Below, in pieces: positions 48,850-60,074 of a stretch of 64,000 bases of DNA. Each line of letters begins with the position of its first letter. Within the stretch, counting starts at the first letter, position 1. Source of the stretch: Homalodisca vitripennis (taxonomy: Eukaryota; Arthropoda; Insecta; Hemiptera; Cicadellidae); the NCBI RefSeq assembly GCF_021130785.1, contig NC_060215.1, positions 72,740,001 through 72,804,000 on the forward strand, in the 5' to 3' direction. Both the position numbers and the translations under genes were made by a program. The notes under the pieces were generated by a model. It worked only from the letters and a program-made list of their open reading frames with translations. It was not told the origin of the DNA and did not search any database.

Positions 48850-51800
48850 TCAATTAAAATTAATATAAATTTAAGACAGTAAAAACAATACTTTTGGAAG
48901 GCAAGTAGATATTATTCAAAAATATAAAATTGAATGATGGGTAATATGATATATAATTGTAAAGGTATTTTAAATGCAAACATTTTAGTAGAATAGTTTT
49001 GTGTTTATTCTTGACTTGTTCAAAAGTATGGACAAAAATAATTTATATTTTATTGTTTTTGTTTTGTTGTTACTTCAACTGTTCCAACCTGTCTTATATC
49101 CAGTCGCAGATCTATTAGAAAAGAAACAATACTTGAGCATTGATGCATAGGAAGGAAGAATATGTCTTCAATTTTATGATTAGGAATATCAAAAAAAATG
49201 TTTATTTGAAATACACTGGTTGGAATCAACAATTTTATCTCAATATAAGGATATCTGGTTGTGTAAAAGGAGGATAAGCATATTTCCAGCTTTATTCATG
49301 ATCCCTTTTAAATTATCTTCCATTTCTCCATTTTAACATTTGGTGATTGAACCTAGAGAAAATTTTCAACTCCTAGTTGGTTTGATGTTACATAATAAAT
49401 ATTATTAACCAAGTTGCCAATCAGTAAAATGTATACTTGGATATATCAATACCTGATTTTGTTCAAGGTCACTCTTCTAAAAGCAAAACTCTTCAAATAC
49501 TATAGTAAGAGGCATAGTTTGACTTGTGATTTATGTATTTTGTGTTCTAAGGTTGTTTGTTGACAAAACCTAATGATAATAGTTGTCAGTGTTTACCCAT
49601 AAACATGTTTTTTAATAAAACAATAATTTATATAGTAGAGTTAAGAAATAATTCTGAACTCACCTTATGTATAAAAAATGCATGATAAATTCAAAATTCA
49701 TAGTAATAACATGTTGTAAAATATTTACAAATTTCTTTTTAAAAGCTAATATAAAGATATTTAAGAACATTAAATGTCATAAATCAAAAATATTTTTTCA
49801 AATTAGTGTTTGTGCTTATTATTTGATAGCATAAATATATTTATTTTTCAATAATTTAAGATCATTCCAATTTAAGTGTTTCAAATAAATGGTATTTTAA
49901 ATTTAACAATTGCTGGATATAAAAATAAATTGTTACAATCTCAGATTTCCTCTGTTATATAAGGTATAAGGTGATTCTGGTGGAAAATTCAGCAAATGGC
50001 TAAAGCATCAAATTCATTAAGCACAATAGGAAAATATAATATTGATTTAAATTATGGGTTGACAGTTTTAATTTATCAAGACATAAAATTAAAAATAATT
50101 TTAATAACAAAACCGTATAAAAACTATACAGTTAAACAATACTTTTAGGTTATAACATGTATTAATTAGTGTACTAAAACTAAATGTTTTAAATATGTCA
50201 TACATTTAATCCATATCTATTCCTACCCTGTGCACGCCTGCTTCAATCACATTGAATTTGTTTGAATGTATGAATGTGTAAAGCTAAGTGTATATACAGT
50301 TTTTATAGTTATAAGTTTATGTATTGTTTGTCAATGGGAATTCTAATTTGTACTAAAATCACATATAACTTGTCAACCAATTGACTATTTTAAATTTGTA
50401 ATATTTATGGCCAGTATATGCAAAGAAATAACGTCCTAGATTTTCTAATATATTTTGAAAATGTAACCATTAACAAAATATAAGCAAATTAAAAACATAT
50501 CAAACAAGTGCAAGGTTTTTTCCTTGTGAAAGGTTTACATAATCCAGATCTTTTCAGATACCTTTAATGTACCCAATTGTATGCTCAGTTACTGAAAATT
50601 CATTTTTAAATTATCTATAAAAACAAACAACCACACTCAAGCAAAGTCAGCAAAATATATCATAGAATTAGATGAACTTTTTTTATTATTTTCACCTATT
50701 AAATCATATTCTAAAGTATTACCTCACATTATGTAAACATCCTGTATATTGATAGATTAAAAAAAACTATTAACAACTGTTAGTTTAAATTAGTTTTCAA
50801 ATATGTACAGTACAAGTAATAACATATTATATTTGACAATGATTTGCACTATGACTTATCCGTGTTAGTATCAAGTTCCTTGTGTACTCTTTTTTATAGA
50901 TTTGTTCATATATTTTATGGTTTTTGGTCAATATTCTATAAAATAAAATTCAAAAAAGTTGTTGAAATTTATTATTATTTGGTAGGAACAAAACCAGTAG
51001 TAAACTTCTGGTAAGTAATAGTGGATTTCATCTGTAAATCATTAATCTTGGTTTATTAATGGCAAATGACTGAAATCCTACTTTGGAGACATAATTTTGC
51101 CTGTTGTTTTATACATAGTTGTATATAACAATTTGATGGAAATGATCTAAAACCAATTAGCAATATATATAGCATCATTGTGCAATTTAAGAGTGTTTAA
51201 CAAATAGTTGTTTTAATACATATTCATTCAAATTGTTGTTGGAGTGATTGCATAATACTAAAAACCCATTTGAAACATATAGGAAATTTGTATATGTGTA
51301 TAGCCAATATATTTGGACTAATTAAAAAGCCATGTGTAAATATTTTCTTAATTTTATAATACACTGTGAGGTTAAAAATCAAGAATTTGTTGTTATTCGA
51401 TAGTATTTGTTGATGATCAGTTTTAAAATGAATTTACAACACTAGTTAGCCCCACGTTGGGTGAAATTTTTTTAAAGTCGTGTTTAGTTTTAAAAAAATA
51501 TTCAATTATAATGTGGTTACAACTCTCTATAGTCAAACTTAGTGACATTTGGTGTGGCTAAGTTTTAAGACAGTGTAGGTGAGCACTTAAATGCACACAT
51601 TGTTACTGCCATTTAATATAGATCAGTTTTTAAATTTAAATCTCAACTTCATGTTAAAATTATTTGTCGTGATTGAAATTTACTAAGGTTTCTTTTCCCA
51701 AATTGCTAGCTTCAAATGATAAGAAGTTCCTTAAAATTTCAAAAATTAAAGTTCAGAATACAATTGAATGTCTATTACATGAGTTTTTCAATATCACTTA

Positions 51801-53245
51801 TATATCACATAAGTGAACTCACAGAATATATATACGTATATGTGTATATACTGTATGTACATATCCTGTTGCAAATTTATAATAGGTTCAAAAGTATGTT
51901 TGATAAATAAATTTTAGTTTGAATTTGTTTAATAATACAATAAATAACTTACAACATCTTCAATTGTCCAGTGTTGCACAACACTTACAAATATCTTGCA
52001 AAGCCAGTCATCATCATTTTCACTTTGCTAATTTTGAATTATTTTTATATTATTAAATTTTCATTTAGTTGAACTCGATTACATTATAAGTCTCAAGATG
52101 TCATAAATACACTATTTCACCTTTATATACTAAATTCTTATCATAAATCTTAATGTAAGATGTTAATTTCCTTTTAGAAACTAGTTTTTTTACTGTGAGG
52201 GCTAAATAAGAATTTAAAACATTATTTTTTTGTGCGTTTGAGTGGAAATGTGCATCCTACTGTACATTTATTTCTCCACCCCACTGTACATCTATATTAA
52301 TTACCCCTCTAGTACGTTTCTCACATGACTTGACTTTCTCAACCATTCAGAGTTAACATTACATGGACATTATTTGTCACTTTAGCGAAGATGTCTAATC
52401 CTCCAGAGCTGTATATAATAAAATTATGTAGTGGCTAATATTTTCCAAAATATTTTCTTTTAAACTTTTAATTAGCTTAACATTTTAGATTGAATTCATT
52501 ATAACTAAATTTTGTTCAAAAATCCATTGCCATAACTTTAATCAGTTAAGAACTGTAAATTTTTTAGTATTAGGAGTCATATGTTTGGACTAAAAACTGA
52601 GGGTAAATTCAAATTTAGTAAAAGATCTCTTTAATATGCTATTTTTCTGTAATATTTAAACAGCATTGTATAGTACTTTTTGTATACATTCACACACACA
52701 CATATAAATTAATTTTTATTACTTTATCCTTTGATCCATTAAATGTTTGCTATGTACTTAGTCTACCATGTCGTTTTTGGCAAGTTGAGATTTGTGCTTT
52801 GGGATTTTGTTCTGAAAAACAATATTTTGGGACTTTTCCTGTGTATTTCATAGTACACCATTTGTTATAAAACAATCATTAAATTGTAAAAGATAAATTT
52901 TTTAAACATTTCTACATTAATAATAGTGATTACTGTCATGTGGAAAATAAGTATAAGTGAATTATAAATATTATGAAAAATGTCTGGTTAATTATTATAA
53001 ACGTAGAGAAATCTTTTATCATCGAATCATAAATGACCCTTTTAATTAAATAATTCTTTGTGAGAATCTTCCTAGATTGTCACACAGATAAATGAAAACC
53101 ATCTTTGGTAAGGATGTATCTATAAATACTGTATGTACACATATTGTAGTTTAACGTATTTAGTGTTTGTATAAATTATTTTGAATTTATTAAGCAAAAG
53201 TAATGTTTTTATATGTTTCTTTCTATGCCAGTAGCATTACAGTCA
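48850..53245. other. intronic stretch, no feature recognised
   Basis: AT-rich CADPS intron with no recognisable element termini, RNA genes or exons. Confidence 0.4.
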
Positions 53246-53279
53246 AGGTTATTAAACATTTTTTAGGTAAAACTAACTA

Positions 53280-53400
53280 AATCCATACGCAAATATTTAT
53301 TGACCTTCAAGAATGAAACCTATGACCTCTTGGTTAGAGGACAGAAAATTTACCTTGAGTGCTGTTGGGAAGGTGTATGTCACAAAATAAATTTTGTGAA
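53280..53400 (-). mobile_element. degenerate tRNA-derived SINE head
   Basis: In minus-strand sense the sequence reads CAGCACTCAAGGTAAATTTT, then CTGTCCTCTAACCAAGAGG and TCATAGGTTTCATTC. CCTCT...AGAGG forms an anticodon-arm-like stem, and the AGGTTTCATTC that follows resembles a B box (GGTTCGANTCC). The A box is poor. It probably represents an old SINE unlike the one at 48.6 kb. Confidence 0.4.
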
Positions 53401-53768
53401 AAAATTCTAAATACCCTAAATCTAATGTGATAAAAGGAGTATTCATTTGTGAGGGAAAGATTATATGAGTAGATATATCATACCTTCCTCTAGTTTTAGT
53501 TGTAACTGTAAGACGGTTTGAGTAATTAAATTAGCTCAATTTTACACTAGTTGGATAAAAGTATTTGTAAACCAATGAACTATTGATTTGAACTAATATT
53601 ATGAAATGTTATTTACACAAGTATGAGAACAAAACTATTAAGATATAATATTATTGTAGTGGATGTAGGTGGTATGGATGTGTGTATAGTATGTGTGCTG
53701 TGTGAGGTGCAGCATGTATCCATCACACATCCTTGTAACTAACTGTTCTCTGTGTTCATGTCACTGTA

Positions 53769-53895
<127 letters not shown>

Positions 53896-54030
53896 TTGAT
53901 GTTCTGTTCTATGTTGTCTACATATTGGTGGCCTTCTGTATCATCCCCACTCCACTACCTTTTATTCTATCTGTCTATTATTTATCTTTCTTATTCTTTT
54001 TCTTTCCTCTCACATGTTGGCTGTGAACAG

Positions 54031-54042
54031 GCTTACAGATCG
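54031..54042 (+). CDS. Cadps: candidate 12-nt CADPS microexon (Ala-Tyr-Arg-Ser)
   Basis: The twelve bases GCTTACAGATCG lie between a strong acceptor (long CT-rich tract, then GTGAACAG ending at 54030) and a strong donor (GTGAGT from 54043). The length is four codons, and the preceding exon ends in phase 0, so inclusion would add AYRS after ...NEEHYAE and keep the frame. No AG dinucleotide occurs from 53713 to 54028, so the acceptor is the first AG after a very long exclusion zone. The gene, strand and phase all fit; whether it is spliced is an inference without RNA evidence. An alternative is a decoy splice-site pair or a recursive splicing site, since the acceptor is not followed directly by GT. 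Confidence 0.5.
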
Positions 54043-57000
54043 GTGAGTTGTGTGTTTTATTGCTATATTTATAAGTGGAATGTATTTAGTTTTTTATAAT
54101 TATTAAGATTTTAGATTCTATAGCATTTCTACATTCATGGGGACAGCTTTAAAAAATCTATATCAAACTAACTCGTGCAAAATGTATTAACTATCAGTTA
54201 CCAAAATATACATAGCATTCTTTTGAAAATCTACTCTAAAGACTGTAGTTTACATCATTGTAAGTATGTTTACCTCTACTTGACCTTTTGTTCTCTATTG
54301 CTTTAAAGAAAATTATCTTGGGTCATTGGGGTATTAGCTGCTAATATTGTCAGATTAGAATTGTTTATACAAGTGGAATGTACTCAAACATGTCAACTCT
54401 GGTGCTCTTAGCTCTCGTTCCAGATTTAAATTCAATATATCCTCATTCATTCATCCTACTGCAGGATGTGACATTTGATTTATTTAAATTAAACCATTTT
54501 CTGTCCCAATAACTACTATACTTAGGAATGTTCCAAGGATACAGGGCAGGGGCAGTTGTCCCCCAGCTAAGGGGACACAGTAACGAGTTAAACTCTAAAG
54601 TTTGTACAAGAGAAATTAATTTTTTAATAACAGTTAAAAATATTTTACTTATTCCTAAATTTATCGTTTACAGCGAGCTTGTAGATATTATTTCCTCCTT
54701 GCTTATCCCTGTGTACTGGAGTGTGAGTACTGTTTCTGTTGTTGAACTGTGTAACATCAGCTCTGTTACATTCCATGTATTCCTTCATGTTCAACACATC
54801 AAAATACCATTAAGAACTTAGTAACTTTGAGTGTCCTATTTTATGCTATTATGGTGGTTGATAGTTTTGGGAAACTAGCATGACCATTTAACGTAAGATT
54901 CTTAAAATTGGGTGAGTTCCTTTGTGATTTTTCAAGTCAGTAACCCAGATGTATTGATGGAATGTCAGGGCATTTGTGGGATGTATACAATCCATATTGG
55001 TCCATACATCTTCAATTAAGTTATCCTGTCACCTTTTAGTAAAGTCACTATTGAGTTGTACAATTTTAGTTGTCACTCGCATTTTTAGTGATATACAATT
55101 TTTTTTTAAGAAAATGTTTTTGAAAGTTGTTTATAAGATCTGAGCAACTTCTTCTTACTGGATACAGTATTTTCAGCGTACATTTTGCTTTTAATGAAAT
55201 GTAATATTAAATTTTAATAAATGTTTATGGACCATGTTAATAATGTGTTCTTTATTTTGTCCGAATTTAATTTCTAAAGAAATCAGTGGTTTTGAAAAAC
55301 TATAATGCTTAATCTAAAAGATTTTAAAGTTTTAGTTTAAGAAATTAAATATGTATATAACCAAACATAAATAGTTAACAAACTTTATGTTTACCTATGT
55401 TTATAGTGATCTTATTTTAAACTTAAGGAAATTGGCATATATTTATTTAATATCTGGACTCTCTGCATATAATATGTATTCCTAACTATTTATGTTTTAT
55501 CTGCCAACAAAAGTAAGGATTATTGGTGCAACTTTATATATTTAACCAAGTCTTCACAAGGATAATTTTTCAATAGTTCTGTTTACACATGATAACTAAC
55601 AACAGGAAACAGTGTGTATTACAAAAACATTTATATAGATTCTATTCTATAAAACTGTATCACTACATTTCCCAGACATTTTGGATTCACAAGGATAAAA
55701 TATACTCAAAGCAGTACATAGAAACATAATATCATAATTATAGTAAGACTAATATTTTAGTATATAACCTGGAATATTGCAGTAAAGAAATATGAAGTAA
55801 CGGTTACAGATAAACATGTCGTAAACCATCTCTAGATGTGTACCGTGTACTTACATGACTTGAGTACCATATAGCAAATATCTATAACAACGGTATTGCT
55901 TTCCTTATTTGAAATTATGCGTATTTAAAAGATACTTTTAAGCATTTATTTATAGACCTTGGTTGTAATGGAGAAAATAAGTATATTAACTTTGCAGCAA
56001 CTGTAATTTATTCTTATAATCTAATGTTGATTTAAAATTAATAGAACCAAATAATTCTGAAATTGAGAGATGAACAACGGAAATAAGTAAGCATGAATTA
56101 TTGATTTAGATTCAAATTGAATGAAGTTTGATTTGGAAATAGAAAAATACTTAATAACTATTGATTAACAATTTTACTTATTTATTATAAAGTACTTTAC
56201 AGTTGTGTTTTTGATAAATATATTCCAAATTTTATACAATATTTAATAATAAACACTATATTTTAGAGAGCATTTTTAAAGTTAACAAATCATGTAATAA
56301 TGTGTTATAAATGCCCTAAATGTATTTTAATTTAAACTGATGCCATATTATTTTATCTGGAATCGTTACTTTTGTCTGGCTCATATATTAGTATTTTTAT
56401 CAAGTTAGGGAAAGAGCAGCAATGAACTTTGACCCATCAATAGGACCAAATGGTGTAAATAACTTGTGAGGAATAACCAATATGTAAAATTCTAATATAT
56501 AATCTTCCTTTGTTGTTAAATTTGTGGTGTTGGTATTCACAACATTTCATTAAGCACTCTCCAATTTTTAGTTGAAATAGGCAACATGTGGAATCAGATT
56601 TATTTATTTTAATATGAGATATAATTTTGAGAAGTATTGATATACGTTATTTTTTCTTAATATTGTTTTAAGACCTGTCATTGATTATGAGATATTCAAA
56701 AAGTATCCAACCTTCATCTAGGAAAGGTGTATTAATTCATCAACATGTTTCAACAAGTTGTCTCCTTAAAATAGTGTCAGAAGACACAAAGATTAGATAA
56801 GTTGTCAATATTATATTTGACTGAGAAGTTTTGAATTAGGTGGGAATAATAGTTCATATATTAGTGATTTGTTGCTCATTCATCACTAAAATTGGATCTG
56901 ATTGATGAATTCATTGATTTGACTTATGTGAATCTGCCAGTCTGAGGTTCATTGCATACTAAAGTTCAGACTATTGTACACTATTTCCCCCATTATCCTC

Positions 57001-57455
57001 GTTAACACTGTTAGCGTTATTTGCAAAGGCCAGTTGAATGTTTTATATGGCTTCAACTTGAGAATTACTAAGTTTTTGTAAAAATTTGATGAAATATTTT
57101 ATTTAATATATTTTATTTTTCTGTATGAAACAAAAATGCAGTAGCATTCGATACAAGGTTTATATTCAGCTCTGTATAATTGACTGACCCGATATAAAGT
57201 TCACGGAAACTACTTGCACATGTATCACTAAAACCAACTGTATCAATATACACACGAAAACTCACTCGTCCATTTGTTAAGTAAAATGGTTGGATATTTT
57301 TACGAGCCTACACATGAACACACTTTTTGTAAGTTGTAACATATCACAATGTCATAAAGTATGTACAAAAATTAAATAATATTGAGTATACATACATTTT
57401 ATATTATGGAAGATATTTTACTTCATATAGTTCTCCAAAATTTGCACAATAATAT
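54043..57455. other. intronic stretch after the candidate microexon
   Basis: I searched by eye for the next CADPS exon (expected AFAW(W/F)SDLLVEHAE) and did not find it. A string around 56700-56790 with CATGTTTCAACAAGTTGTCTCC and GTGTCAGAAGACA resembles the terminal region of Penelope-like elements, but no coding part accompanies it. Confidence 0.4.
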
Positions 57456-57459
<4 letters not shown>

Positions 57460-57514
<55 letters not shown>

Positions 57515-57547
57515 AGTTTGTCCATCATATATATATATATATATATA
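57460..57547. repeat. (TA)n microsatellite holding the transposon insertion
   Basis: TA repeats at 57460-57508 and 57528-57547 flank a short unique string. The mariner-type element begins in the second tract, and a further 20 bases of TA follow its right end (60054-60074), so the insertion split a TA array. Confidence 0.9.
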
Positions 57548-60053
57548 CAGGGTGATTCATGAAGTTCTCCCCCCACTTCTACAGCACATTGTACTAGTAA
57601 AAATAATGAAAAAATGTTATATAAACATAGGTCCGAAAACGCTTCGTTAGCGAGTTACAGCTAGCGAAAGATTTCGCCTGAATTCCTGGTTAAAGAGTAA
57701 AATAAAGACATACTGAACTTTTGGAAGGGTTAATTAAGTAAGAAATATCGTGGATTCTTATGTATTTTTACCTGATAAAGCTAATAAAATAGGTTTCAGA
57801 ACTGTACCTGTAGTAGTTTTTGAGGGATTCAGGGTTAAATGCAAAAAATTGGGGCACGAAACAATGTTTTTTTAAGTTTGATGTACAATAACTTTGTTAA
57901 ATTGGTAATAAATACATAAAATCAACAAACATTAATTGTAGAGAATTTAATTCTGAGAAAATTGATATAATCAAAGTCTAAAATAAAACAGAAATAAGTA
58001 CCAAAAAATCGATTTTATTCAGTATAATACATTACTAGTTTTAAGCAAAATTAATCAGGTTGGGCCAACCGTACGCACCTTTTTATAATAGATGTTCGAA
58101 AATGAGGCCATCATTATCAATACATTTTGCAGCACGTTTGTGTATTGTTTTTCTTAATTTTTCAGGACTTCCCTGTATCTGCACAGCCGAATCCATAATA
58201 CGGGCAATTAATTCATCACGAGTATTCACTTTTGTCTTGTATACAATGTCTTTCATCCATCCCCAGATGCAATAATCCAATGGAGATAGATCTGGTGATC
58301 TTGGTGGCCAAGGGTGAGGCCCTCCACGACCAATCCAGTGTCCAGGAAATTGATGATTTAAGTAAGCAGAAACGGCACGTGAAAAGTGGGGAGGTGCTCC
58401 GTCATGCTGGAAGTACAAATTTTGTCTGAGATGTAAAGGAACATTCTCTAACAGCTGCGGCAACTCTTCTTGAAGGAAATGCAAATAGAACTCAGCATTT
58501 AGGCGTCCAGGTAATATGAAATGTCCAATCAGCCGATTGTGCAAAAGGCCACACCAGACATTGACGCTAAATCGTTGTTGAAAGTTCTGTTCCACTACCT
58601 CATGTGGATTTTCTTCTGCCCATGAGTGTTCATTGTGCAAGTTATTGACACCATCCCGAGTGAATTGTGCCTCATACGTAAACAAAATACGCTTGTAGAG
58701 TTGATTATTAATATTCAAAAAGTTGCAAAACTCCAAGCGAAGCGGACCATCCCCTAGCTGTAGATGTTGAACCTTTTGTTTATGAAACGGATAAAATTTG
58801 TTTCGATTAAGTGACCTCCACACCGTTGACTGCGAAACTCCTATCCGCCTAGAAATATGTCGTGTACTTACACCTGGACTGCGATGAACAGCATTAATAA
58901 CAATATCATCATCAAGTTGGACAGCTCGTTCATAATTGGTTCTAGTACTTGGTAGTGATCCTGTTTCCCGAAGAGTACGAAAAGTTCCTGAAATTGTTTT
59001 GGTATCTGGAATCCTCCTATTAGGGTAACGTAGTTCATATTCTTCTACAGCAGCTCTAGCATTACCATTACAGTAACCCAAAATAAAAACCATATCAGCG
59101 TATTCCTCTGATGTAAATAAGTAAGGCATTTTTTTTTTCGCTGAATAAACAATCGAATTATAACTCACAGAAAAATTGCATTTAATAACACGATTCACAG
59201 AACCCGATCTCCTGCTGTAGCTTGCAAAACACCACTAATACACAGTTCTAACGTAACAGTACAGAATACCATTGTTGATCAGCTGTTATTCGTGCGTTAC
59301 CAACTTAGAAATTAATAAAACAAAAAACTGCATTTCGATGATTAGTAAACAATAATGGGAAAATGTTTGCTTCATTTATTTTCGAACATTTGATGTAAAT
59401 TTTTATTTAAAAAAAAATACAACGTAATAAAACATGATATTTTTATTTACAAACAAATTTATTTAACAGTTAATCTTGCTTTCTCAATTTACCTCATCAT
59501 TAAGGAACAAACATTTTGTTTTTGTTTTATTTTAACTAAATACCGTACGGAATTTCTTTACAGCTAGTAATGTATTATACTGAATAAAATCGATTTTTTG
59601 GTACTTATTTCTGTTTTATTTTAGACTTTGATTATATCAATTTTCTCAGAATTAAATTCTCTACAATTAATGTTTGTTGATTTTATGTATTTATTACCAA
59701 TTTAACAAAGTTATTGTACATCAAACTTAAAAAAACATTATTCGTGCCCCAATTTTTTGCATTTAACCCTGAATCCCTCAAAAACTACTACAGGTACAGT
59801 TCTGAAACCTATTTTATTAGCTTTATCAGGTAAAAATACATAAGAATCCACAATATTTCTTACTTAATTAACCTTTCCAAAAGTTCAGTATGGCTTTATT
59901 TTACTCTTTACCCAGGAATTCAGGCGAAATCTTTCGCTAGCTGTAACTCGCTAACGAAGCGTTTTCGGACCTATGTTTATATAACATTTTTTCATTATTT
60001 TTACTAGTACAATGCGCTGTAGAAGTGGGGGGAGAACTTCATGAATCACCCTG
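57548..60053 (-). mobile_element. Tc1/mariner-superfamily transposon, about 490-bp TIRs
   Basis: The element is 2506 bp, bounded by CAGGGTGATTCATGAAGTTC at the left and its reverse complement at the right, with TA at both borders (57546-57547, 60054-60055). The terminal inverted repeats run inward to about 58038 and 59564, each about 490 bp, differing by only scattered substitutions and a small indel (for example CACATTG versus CGCATTG). One minus-strand transposase ORF fills the centre. Such long TIRs are far beyond the 30-bp ends of typical mariners. It lies in the last CADPS intron of the window. The TIR similarity indicates a fairly recent insertion. Confidence 0.93.
58083..59129 (-). CDS. 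mariner-type transposase, DD41D spacing, first catalytic Asp replaced by Tyr
   Basis: The ORF is open from an upstream Met at 59198, but I take the start at MPYLFTSEEYADM (59129), where similarity to the family begins; that gives 348 residues. Order: a DUF4817-like N-terminal segment (about residues 5-60), a second helix-turn-helix with RRIGVSQSTVWRSL (about 100-115), then the DDE domain. Motifs: ILFTYEAQFTRDGVNN (residue 152 is Tyr where relatives have Asp in 'F(S/T)DEA'), YFQHDGAPPH (Asp243) and PPRSPDLSPLDYC (Asp285). Asp243 and Asp285 are separated by 41 residues. The transposase would bind the TIRs and cut/rejoin DNA in the nucleus; with Tyr152 (TAT for GAT, one base change) catalysis is probably lost. 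No stops or frameshifts. Confidence 0.9.
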   Translation of the reverse strand: MPYLFTSEEYADMVFILGYCNGNARAAVEEYELRYPNRRIPDTKTISGTFRTLRETGSLPSTRTNYERAVQLDDDIVINAVHRSPGVSTRHISRRIGVSQSTVWRSLNRNKFYPFHKQKVQHLQLGDGPLRLEFCNFLNINNQLYKRILFTYEAQFTRDGVNNLHNEHSWAEENPHEVVEQNFQQRFSVNVWCGLLHNRLIGHFILPGRLNAEFYLHFLQEELPQLLENVPLHLRQNLYFQHDGAPPHFSRAVSAYLNHQFPGHWIGRGGPHPWPPRSPDLSPLDYCIWGWMKDIVYKTKVNTRDELIARIMDSAVQIQGSPEKLRKTIHKRAAKCIDNDGLIFEHLL

Positions 60054-60074
60054 TATATATATATATATATATAT

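Noticed and set aside
54528..54821. 97-codon plus-strand ORF right of the microexon, tested as the next CADPS exon.
   Set aside because: The peptide has no resemblance to the expected AFAWWSD segment and no bordering splice sites in a fitting phase.
58060..58429. Plus-strand ORFs at 58060-58275 and 58232-58429.
   Set aside because: They are shadows of the minus-strand transposase and lie inside its coding sequence.
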